Shown: positions 1 to 6,306 of the stretch, piece after piece
How the letters are laid out: every line of letters begins with the position of its first letter
Numbering within the stretch: the stretch's first letter is position 1
The notes under the pieces: generated by a model
Database searches by the model: none
Told to the model about the DNA's origin: nothing
The model's input: the letters and a program-made list of their open reading frames with translations, nothing else
Source: JBDTMT01 sp033764095
GTDB lineage: Bacteria > Desulfobacterota > Binatia > HRBIN30 > CADEER01
Length of the DNA stretch: 7,771 nt
Assembly (NCBI GenBank): GCA_033764095.1
Contig: JANRJF010000428.1
Span: 1-7,771 of the forward strand
Direction of reading: 5' to 3'
Position numbers and translations under genes: made by a program

Positions 1-112
1 CGGCGGGGGGGGCCCGGGCCCCGCCGGTCCCCCGCTACCGTCCGTCCGCGCGGCCCCCGGGGGCCGCCTCCACGCCGTTGCCCCAACCCCGCGCGGCCTG
101 GGGGGGCCGCGC
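1..112. repeat. Cluster of three GC-only hairpins at the window edge
   Basis: This stretch is almost pure G/C with homopolymer runs and holds three inverted repeats in succession. At 1-26 an 8-bp stem (CGGCGGGG/CCCCGCCG) surrounds a 10-nt loop. At 50-67 there is a perfect 18-bp palindrome, GCGGCCCCCGGGGGCCGC. At 91-112 an 8-bp stem (GCGCGGCC/GGCCGCGC) surrounds a 6-nt loop. No T-run follows any of them, so they do not look like classic intrinsic terminators. No coding frame here resembles a protein. The stretch may be a contig end where assembly stopped in hard sequence, so single bases in the G-runs may be unreliable. The function is unknown. Confidence 0.5.
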
Positions 113-136
113 TACTGCTCGGCGACCCCATCGTGT

Positions 137-161
137 CACGCTTCGATCGACATCGAGCGTG
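137..161. repeat. Hairpin with one-base bulge
   Basis: CACGC (137-141) pairs with GCGTG (157-161) and TCGAT (143-147) pairs with ATCGA (152-156). This gives 10 bp with a single bulged T at 142 and a 4-nt loop, CGAC. It continues the hairpin series to its left at similar spacing. No T-tract follows it. The role is unknown; it could be an RNA structure, a protein-binding palindrome or chance. Confidence 0.35.
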
Positions 162-211
162 TGCTCGCGCGCAGGTCCTGGATCTGGATGTCGCGGCGAG
201 CAACGCGTCGC

Positions 212-256
212 ATCAGGCATCTGCTGATCAGGCATCGGCTGTCAGGCATCAGATCG
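212..256. repeat. 15-bp tandem repeat, about three copies
   Basis: ATCAGGCATCTGCTG (212-226) is followed directly by ATCAGGCATCGGCTG (227-241), which differs at one base, and then by a degraded copy beginning TCAGGCATC (242-250). It lies in the gene-free region before the nitroreductase gene, in no credible reading frame. It resembles the short direct-repeat tracts that populate intergenic DNA in many large environmental genomes. It could be a replication-slippage product or the remnant of a repeat family. Confidence 0.6.
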
Positions 257-329
257 CATTGTTGCTGCTGGTGGCGCGGGGCTGGAGCGCCGCAGCCACC
301 AGGCGCTGATCGGACTTTGCGAATAGAGC

Positions 330-360
330 CGGCTGCCTCGGTCGGCTCGACCGGCAGCCG
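330..360 (+). promoter_or_regulatory. Strong hairpin in the leader of the nitroreductase gene
   Basis: An outer 8-bp stem, CGGCTGCC (330-337) with GGCAGCCG (353-360), encloses a 2-nt bulge and an inner 5-bp stem, GGTCG (340-344) with CGACC (348-352), closed by a 3-nt loop. It ends 23 nt before the ATG at 384, so any transcript starting upstream would carry it in the 5' leader. No T-run follows, so a terminator is less likely than a leader RNA structure or an operator. A regulatory role is inferred from position alone. Confidence 0.35.
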
Positions 361-383
361 CGGGCTGTGCTCTCCTGCGCCGC

Positions 384-1043
384 ATGAGCGACCCCACCCG
401 CTTTGACATGCCCCTCGACGAGGCAATGACCACCCAACGCGCCATCCGCCGCCTGAAGACCGATCCGGTCGACGACGCGCTGGTGCTCAAGCTCATCGAG
501 CTCGCGCTGAAGGCCCCGACCGGGTCGAACGCGCAGAACTGGGAGTTCATCGTCGTGCGCGATGCGGCGGTGAAGGCGAGGTTGGCGGGGCTCAATCGGC
601 GGGCGTGGAATCTCTATGGCGGCATCGGGCGCCGCATCGCGCAGCGCAACGGCGATGCGGCGATGGGCAAGATCCTCGATGCGGTGCAGTGGCAGGCGGA
701 TCACTTCGAGGAGATCCCGGTGATCGTCGTCGCCTGCCTGAAGGGCGTCATTCCGCCCTGGCCGCCGATCGCCGCCGGCAGTGCCTACGGCTCGATCTAC
801 CCATCGGTGCAGAACCTGCTGCTGGCGGCGCGCGCCGCCGGGCTCGGCGCGGCGCTGATCACCTTGCCGCTGTGGAGCAAGTTCCTGGCGCGGCGCGCGC
901 TCGGGTTGCCGTGGACGGTTAGCCCGTGCGCGGTGATTCCGCTCGGCTGGCCGAAGGGCCGCTACGGTCCGACGACGCGCCGGCCGGTCGGTGAGGTGGT
1001 GTCGCTCGACCGCTACGGCAACCGCGCCTTTCGCACCGCGTGA
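384..1043 (+). CDS. Nitroreductase family protein (FMN-dependent)
   Basis: This 219-residue protein is the right length for the nitroreductase fold, a homodimeric cytoplasmic flavoprotein that uses NAD(P)H to reduce nitro compounds, quinones or other electrophiles. Near the N-terminus the phosphate-contacting QRAIRR stretch (residues 18-23) is the family's usual R-S/A-x-R start. The APTGSNAQNWEF segment (44-55) matches the family's A-P-S/T-x-x-N-x-Q-x-W motif. The later block around GLGAALITLPL is the conserved second FMN-binding region. The ATG at 384 has no clear Shine-Dalgarno sequence; ATGs at 408 and 426 are possible alternatives that still keep the first FMN motif. It stands alone and converges on the BMP lipoprotein gene with 3 nt between stop codons. 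The substrate cannot be told from sequence; assignment to the family is firm. Confidence 0.93.
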   Translation: MSDPTRFDMPLDEAMTTQRAIRRLKTDPVDDALVLKLIELALKAPTGSNAQNWEFIVVRDAAVKARLAGLNRRAWNLYGGIGRRIAQRNGDAAMGKILDAVQWQADHFEEIPVIVVACLKGVIPPWPPIAAGSAYGSIYPSVQNLLLAARAAGLGAALITLPLWSKFLARRALGLPWTVSPCAVIPLGWPKGRYGPTTRRPVGEVVSLDRYGNRAFRTA

Positions 1044-1046
1044 TCG

Positions 1047-2063
1047 CTACGGCGCGATCGGGACGACGATCGCGCCGCTGATGATCTGCTGCCGGTAGAT
1101 CTCCAGCGCGGCGATGACCTCGCCGGTCAGCGCCGGGTTGGAGGTCGCGTAGCCAACGCCGTTCTCGGCCAGACCGAAGACGCGCTGGCCGGTGCTGAAG
1201 CTGCCGGCGCGCGTCGCGCGGATGGCTTCGTACACCGCGGTATCGACGCGTTTCAGCATCGAGGTGAGGATGCGCGGGCGCTGCTCGGCGGGGGCGGTCA
1301 GGTACTGGTCGGAGTCGACGCCGATCGCCCAGCGGTTGCGCGCCGCGGCGGCGCTGAACAAGCCGCGGCCGGAGCCGCCGGCGGCGTGGTAGATGACCTG
1401 CGCGCCGCCGTCGTACATCGCGTTGGCCAGCGTGGCGGCGGCGGCCGGGTCGTTGAACGCCGACGGGTCGTCGCCGATGTAGCGCACCAGCACGGTGACG
1501 TCCGGACGCACGGCGCGCGCGCCGGCGGCGTAGCCGGCCTGGAAGCCGCCGATGACCGGAATGGTCTGGCCGCCGAGAAAGCCGACCGTGTCGCAGTCGC
1601 AGGTCAATGCCGCGGCGGCGCCGACCAGGAACGATCCCTCGTTGTCGCGGAAGACGTAGTCGGCGACGTGCGGGCTCTCCGCGGCGCCATCGACCACCAT
1701 GAAGTTGCTGTCCGGATGCGCCGGCGCCGCGGCGGCGATGTCGGCGGAGAAGGCGAAGCCGACGCCGATCACCAGGTCGCGGCCGCCGGCGGCGAGGGCG
1801 CGGACGTTGGCGGCGCGATTCGACCCGGCGTCGTTCACCTGGTTGGTGGTCGTGCAGGCGGCGTCGACCAGTCCGTCGTCGATCGCCTGCTGCAGGCCGG
1901 CATGCGCGGCATCGTTGAACGACTGGTCGCCAATGCCGCCGACGTCGTAGGCGACGCCGACCCGGAAGGCGGCGCTGCATTGCGACGTATCGTCGCCACA
2001 GGCGGCGAGCGCGACGGCGAGCAGCCCGAGCAGCGCGGTAGGGGTCCACTGGTGTGATCGCAT
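1047..2063 (-). CDS. BMP/Med family substrate-binding lipoprotein (PnrA-like)
   Basis: This 338-residue protein has a short hydrophobic signal ending in the lipobox LAAC, with Cys22 as the predicted lipid anchor. The rest follows the basic-membrane-protein/Med family closely: AYDVGGIGDQSFND (residues 38-51), then FRDNEGSFLVGAAAAL, VGFLGG with a following GFQAGYAAGA, YIGDDPSAFNDPAAA, AGGSGRGLF, WAIGVDSDQY, ILTSMLKRVDTAVYEAI and FGLAENGVGY. Known relatives are solute receptors of ABC importers for purine nucleosides, so nucleoside binding is a reasonable but untested guess. GGGAGG lies 3 nt before the ATG. The ATPase and permease genes that usually accompany this receptor are absent from both sides. 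Four extra cysteines (Cys29, one in DAACTT, two in TCDCD) could form disulfides in the mature protein. Confidence 0.92.
   Translation of the reverse strand: MRSHQWTPTALLGLLAVALAACGDDTSQCSAAFRVGVAYDVGGIGDQSFNDAAHAGLQQAIDDGLVDAACTTTNQVNDAGSNRAANVRALAAGGRDLVIGVGFAFSADIAAAAPAHPDSNFMVVDGAAESPHVADYVFRDNEGSFLVGAAAALTCDCDTVGFLGGQTIPVIGGFQAGYAAGARAVRPDVTVLVRYIGDDPSAFNDPAAAATLANAMYDGGAQVIYHAAGGSGRGLFSAAAARNRWAIGVDSDQYLTAPAEQRPRILTSMLKRVDTAVYEAIRATRAGSFSTGQRVFGLAENGVGYATSNPALTGEVIAALEIYRQQIISGAIVVPIAP
1050..1077. terminator. Perfect 11-bp inverted repeat at the nitroreductase/BMP junction
   Basis: CGGCGCGATCG (1050-1060) and CGATCGCGCCG (1067-1077) form a perfect 11-bp stem with a 6-nt loop. It begins 7 nt after the nitroreductase stop and overlaps the last codons of the convergent BMP gene. 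Its position fits a transcription-ending structure for the + strand gene, but no T-run follows on either side, so a Rho-independent terminator is only a possibility. On the - strand the hairpin is mostly coding sequence. Confidence 0.45.
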
Positions 2064-2187
2064 GCGCCTCCCGCTTGCGTGACCAGGCGATGTGGATCCG
2101 ACCGATCCGCGTCGCCAGCGTTGTCATATCGCGGCCGGCGAGGCACGCCAGATGGAAATGTGGCTCACTGGCGGCGGAGTGGTCAGA

Positions 2188-3102
2188 GTGGGCGACGCGT
2201 GGCGGCGCGCCGCCGTGGCCCGCACGGAGATGGTGGTCGTCGCGTTGTGTGCCTCGCTGGCCGGCTGCTCGGCCGACCGCCCGCTCAACCCGTCCTTTCC
2301 GCTGACGGTCGACGCCGCGCGCCGCGCGCTGCGGCAGATGGATGCCCAGCCGCGCAGGCCGGCGCGGCCAGTGGTGGTGATCGGCGGCATCTTTGATTCG
2401 CAAGCGCACGTCGAGCGCCTGGCGGCCCGCCTACGCCAGCTCACGGCGGAGGATGCGGCCGTCGTCGCGGTCGAGGTGCGCAGCGCACCGTCGTTCGACG
2501 CGGCGTTGCGCAACCTGCATGCGGCGCTGCGAACCGGATTGCCCCACCAGCCGCCCGAGGTCGACGTCGTCGCCGTTTCAATGGGCGGGCTGGTCGCCCG
2601 CTACGCGGCGATGGATCCGGCGCACCGTCGCAGGGTCGAGCCCGACGCGCGGGCCCAGCAGCCTCCCGCACTGCGCATCCGGCGGTTGTTCACACTTGCC
2701 ACGCCGCACCGCGGCGCGATCGCCGCATGGCTCCCGCTGCCGCAGGCGCGCGTGCGCGACATGCGCGCCGGCTCGCACTTTCTCGGCGGGCTCGACGCCG
2801 ACCTGGCGCGACAGCGGGCGCGCGGCCTGGAGCTCTATCCATACGTCCGCCGCGGCGATGCGGTGGTCGGCGCGGCGGCGACCGCACCGCCCGGTGAGCA
2901 CCCGATCTGGCTCGCCAACCAACCCTTCCAGTTTGCGCACGGATCGATCGACGCCGACGAACGGATCCTGGCGGACCTCGCCCGGCGGCTGCGCGGCGAG
3001 CCGCCGTTCTCGACCGCCCCGCGCACCCCGCTGCCACGCAACCATCGTCCGCGCTCCAGCGGCCCGCCGCGCGACGCCGTAGTCGGAGCTCAACACAGAT
3101 GA
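2188..3102 (+). CDS. Alpha/beta-hydrolase (lipase/esterase-like) lipoprotein
   Basis: This predicted serine hydrolase would probably be anchored in the envelope. I chose the GTG at 2188 because GGAG lies 8 nt upstream and this start gives an N-terminus with RR and R, then a hydrophobic run ending in the lipobox LAGC (Cys27). The frame is open back to a GTG at 2092, with ATGs at 2152 and 2230 as alternatives. VVVIGGIFDS looks like the oxyanion strand, and VVAVSMGGLVARY is the nucleophile elbow with Ser131, in the A-x-S-x-G form rather than G-x-S-x-G. The RRGDAVVG and FAHGSID segments supply plausible Asp224 and His251 in the usual lipase order. The 304-residue length fits lipases of this type. 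The last ~35 residues are a Pro/Arg-rich tail with no recognisable fold, and the stop codon falls inside the adjoining repeat. The substrate is unknown. Confidence 0.8.
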   Translation: MGDAWRRAAVARTEMVVVALCASLAGCSADRPLNPSFPLTVDAARRALRQMDAQPRRPARPVVVIGGIFDSQAHVERLAARLRQLTAEDAAVVAVEVRSAPSFDAALRNLHAALRTGLPHQPPEVDVVAVSMGGLVARYAAMDPAHRRRVEPDARAQQPPALRIRRLFTLATPHRGAIAAWLPLPQARVRDMRAGSHFLGGLDADLARQRARGLELYPYVRRGDAVVGAAATAPPGEHPIWLANQPFQFAHGSIDADERILADLARRLRGEPPFSTAPRTPLPRNHRPRSSGPPRDAVVGAQHR

Positions 3103-3242
3103 ACACGGAGCCCCTGCCTTCCCCGCCCAGATGAACACAGAACCCAGCCCCGGAACCCAACGAGCTTGGTCGCAATGGCGGGGGATGAGCTCTGTGGCCA
3201 TCGGGGTGGGGAAGCGGGGGCTCCGTGTTCATCTGTGTTGAG
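3089..3242. repeat. 154-bp near-palindromic repeat element with GATGAACAC units
   Basis: The outermost 26 bases (3089-3114) are an exact reverse complement of 3217-3242. The similarity continues inward imperfectly (for example TTCCCC against GGGGAA), so most of the element could fold into one long hairpin. Within the left arm the 13-mer unit AGATGAACACRGA occurs twice, at 3097-3109 and 3129-3141. The right arm holds one exact inverted copy at 3222-3234 and a degraded one at 3191-3203. No gene lies within it. It overlaps the end of the hydrolase gene and stops 32 nt before the MOSC start codon. It looks like a MITE- or REP-like intergenic repeat; no transposase is present here and no flanking target duplication was recognised. 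Confidence 0.75.
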
Positions 3243-3274
3243 TTTCCTTCCCATCACCGCGATACGTCGTCGGC

Positions 3275-4141
3275 ATGAGCGTTGTCGGCCGCGTAGTCGA
3301 GGTGTGGCGTTATCCGGTGAAGTCGATGGGCGGCGAGTCGCTGCAGAGCGCTGCGTTCGGGCCGCTCGGCATTCCCGGCGACCGCGGCTGGGCACTGCGC
3401 GACGAGACCGCTGGCGAGATCCGCGGCGCGAAGAAGATGCCGCTGCTGATGCGCTGCCGGGCGCGCTACGACGCCGAGCCGGTCGAGGGCGCGGCGGTGC
3501 CGCCGGTGACCATGACGCTGGCCGACGGCTCGACGCTGCGCAGCGGCGACGCCGACGCGGCGGCGCGGCTGTCGGCGCTCACCGGCCGCAGCGTGACGCT
3601 GTGGCCGCTGCAGCCGCCGGAGCGCGCCGACCACTACCGGCGCGGCCTGCCCGACGATCCCGACATGGAGAAAGAGCTGCGCCAGGTGTTCGGCCGCCTG
3701 CCCGACGAGCCCCTGCCCGACTTCAGTGCCCTCCCGCCGGAGATCTTCGAGTACACCTCGCCGCTCGGCACCTACTTCGACGCCTTTCCGGTCCACCTGC
3801 TGACCACCGCCTCGCTGCGCGCGCTGGCGGCGAAGACGCCGGGCGCGCAGTTCGACGTGCGCCGCTTCCGCCCCAACCTGCTCATCGAGCCGGGCGACGG
3901 CGCCGACGGCCTGGTCGAGACCGGCTGGGACGGCAGGACGCTGCGCATCGGCGGTGCGGCGCTGCAGGTCACCATGCAGGCGATGCGTTGCAGCATGACC
4001 ACGCACGCGGTCGACGACCTGCCCAAGGACCCCGCCGTGCTGCGCACCATCGTGCGCGACGCCAACCAGAACCTCGGCGCCTACGCGGTCGTCACGCAGC
4101 CCGGCGCGGTGCGCGTCGGCGACACGGTGGAGATCGACTAG
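3275..4141 (+). CDS. MOSC domain-containing protein (MOSC N-terminal beta-barrel plus MOSC)
   Basis: This 288-residue protein has the two-part layout of the COG3217-type MOSC proteins, which are related to the molybdenum-cofactor sulfurase C-terminal domain. The N-terminal beta-barrel domain shows VVEVWRYPVKSMGGE (residues 7-21) and GIPGDRGWAL (32-41). The MOSC domain follows with VRRFRPNLLIEPG, then Cys239 in MRCSMTTHAVD, the position of the conserved cysteine thought to carry sulfur or bind the cofactor, and a typical GAVRVGDTVEI ending. Family members handle sulfur or Moco in reactions such as N-hydroxylated-compound reduction; the substrate here is unknown. The start ATG has no clear Shine-Dalgarno sequence, and the upstream region is almost entirely repeat, so the promoter is probably in or beside that repeat. 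The gene is followed after 7 nt by the M20 peptidase gene. Confidence 0.9.
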   Translation: MSVVGRVVEVWRYPVKSMGGESLQSAAFGPLGIPGDRGWALRDETAGEIRGAKKMPLLMRCRARYDAEPVEGAAVPPVTMTLADGSTLRSGDADAAARLSALTGRSVTLWPLQPPERADHYRRGLPDDPDMEKELRQVFGRLPDEPLPDFSALPPEIFEYTSPLGTYFDAFPVHLLTTASLRALAAKTPGAQFDVRRFRPNLLIEPGDGADGLVETGWDGRTLRIGGAALQVTMQAMRCSMTTHAVDDLPKDPAVLRTIVRDANQNLGAYAVVTQPGAVRVGDTVEID

Positions 4142-4148
4142 GACGACC

Positions 4149-5543
<1,395 letters not shown>

Positions 5544-5555
5544 CGAGCCGTTCTT

Positions 5556-5603
5556 CACCACGACGACGCCACCGCACGATACCGTTGCGGTCCTGTTGTG
5601 GTG
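5556..5603. terminator. Possible two-way terminator between M20 and vapC
   Basis: In the 66-nt gap between two convergent genes, CACCACGAC (5556-5564) can pair with GTTGTGGTG (5595-5603) with one G-T wobble, enclosing a second stem ACCGCA (5571-5576) with TGCGGT (5586-5591). Internal loops are uneven and there is no strong T-run, so this is a weak candidate supported mainly by its position. Confidence 0.3.
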
Positions 5604-5609
5604 GTCCGA

Positions 5610-6026
5610 TCACGCTGCTTCGATGAGCGAGAAGCGCAAGTACTGGCGGAGTAACCGGAAGTCTTGGCGGTTGCTCGTCACGACCGTCGCACCATGGCGA
5701 CGCGCGGTCAGCGCAATCAACGCGTCGTTCTGGAATGTGCGTCGGCGCTCGCGGCTCCACGACTGCTGATCGCCGATTCGTCGGATCAGGCCGCCGGCCT
5801 CCCACCAATCGTCGGTCGTCGGAGCCCAGGCGCGGCCGACCTGGCGAACGAGTGCCTGGAGACGGCGCTCCGCGTCAGCGCTACGCACGCCGCGGCGCAG
5901 CTCCGAGAGCACCACTGCGGAATGTCGCACTACGAACGATTGGCGTAGTGTCGTGAGGACGGCGTCAAACTCACCGCGAGTCCAGGCACCGATGTAGACG
6001 TTCGTGTCGAGGATCGCCCAGGGCAT
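5610..6026 (-). CDS. vapC: VapC-type PIN-domain toxin (putative ribonuclease)
   Basis: This 138-residue protein is the normal size for a PIN-domain toxin. The acidic active-site residues expected for Mg-dependent RNase activity are present: Asp7 in AILDTNVYI, Glu42 in VVLSELRRG, Asp101 in FQNDALIALTA, and Asp122 in VVTSNRQDF, which matches the usual T-x-N-x-x-D-F ending. The frame is open back to 6155, but the ATG at 6026 is preferred because it places the first PIN strand right at the N-terminus and lies one base after the antitoxin stop (TGAGATG), the arrangement expected for coupled translation. VapC toxins cleave tRNA or rRNA and are blocked by the partner antitoxin; the RNA target here is unknown. 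Base composition is lower in GC than in neighbouring genes, consistent with acquisition by transfer. Confidence 0.88.
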   Translation of the reverse strand: MPWAILDTNVYIGAWTRGEFDAVLTTLRQSFVVRHSAVVLSELRRGVRSADAERRLQALVRQVGRAWAPTTDDWWEAGGLIRRIGDQQSWSRERRRTFQNDALIALTARRHGATVVTSNRQDFRLLRQYLRFSLIEAA

Positions 6027-6027
6027 C

Positions 6028-6231
6028 TCACGGCTGCTCGATACTGCCCGGGGGGAGTGATCGGCGGCTGCGGTCCATGAAGCGCCAGAAGCGATCCATC
6101 TCGGCGACTTGCTCGACGGCCTTACGCAGGGCGTCGGCATCGCTCCGGGCGCCAAGGGCGCGCCGAGCTCGTCGCAGGATGCGTGAGTCGATGCCGGTCA
6201 CCGTACGCCGAACCCGCCGTGCGCGGCTCAT
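6028..6231 (-). CDS. vapB: VapB-like antitoxin (putative ribbon-helix-helix)
   Basis: This 67-residue basic protein lies directly upstream of the PIN toxin on the same strand. The segment RRTVTGIDSRILRRARRALGARSDADALRKAVEQV resembles the ribbon-helix-helix antitoxins of the VapB/DUF2191 kind: a beta strand, then two helices with the typical 'I-D-x-x-L-x-x-A-x-x-A-L-G-x-x-(T/S)-x-x-x-A-L-R-x-A-V' pattern. The C-terminal part (MDRFWRFMDRSRRSLPPGS) would be the flexible region that wraps the toxin. By analogy the toxin-antitoxin complex would bind the operator upstream and repress its own promoter. Only 75 nt separate it from the adaptor stop codon, so read-through from the adaptor is possible. 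The Shine-Dalgarno sequence before the ATG is weak. Confidence 0.8.
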   Translation of the reverse strand: MSRARRVRRTVTGIDSRILRRARRALGARSDADALRKAVEQVAEMDRFWRFMDRSRRSLPPGSIEQP

Positions 6232-6306
6232 GGCCCGACCGTAGGGCGACGCAGAGTCGAAGGCAATCGCGGGTGTTGCTCGATGTCCAGACTCGATGCG
6301 CCGCAG

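Noticed and set aside
35..426. Small open frames in the first 400 bases
   Set aside because: They are Arg/Pro-rich, overlap hairpins and tandem repeats, and lack ribosome sites or recognisable motifs.
1386..2057. Open frame of 223 codons on +
   Set aside because: It is antisense to the BMP gene, with Val/Gly/Ala/Arg-biased low-complexity translation and no motif.
2094..2108. Small inverted repeat GGATC-CGACC-GATCC as an operator
   Set aside because: A 5-bp stem is too short to be significant in this composition, and no regulator gene is nearby.
2092..2187. Earlier GTG start for the hydrolase
   Set aside because: It would add 32 residues ahead of the signal peptide with no ribosome site and use up most of the divergent promoter region; GTG at 2188 has GGAG at good spacing.
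919..2409. Long open frame on - (496 codons) spanning the BMP gene
   Set aside because: It is extremely Arg-rich with no domain pattern and overlaps the well-supported BMP gene in another frame, as expected in very GC-rich DNA.
6027..6155. Longer VapC starting at 6155
   Set aside because: The extra 43 residues overlap the antitoxin gene in another frame, and the PIN fold begins right after the ATG at 6026.
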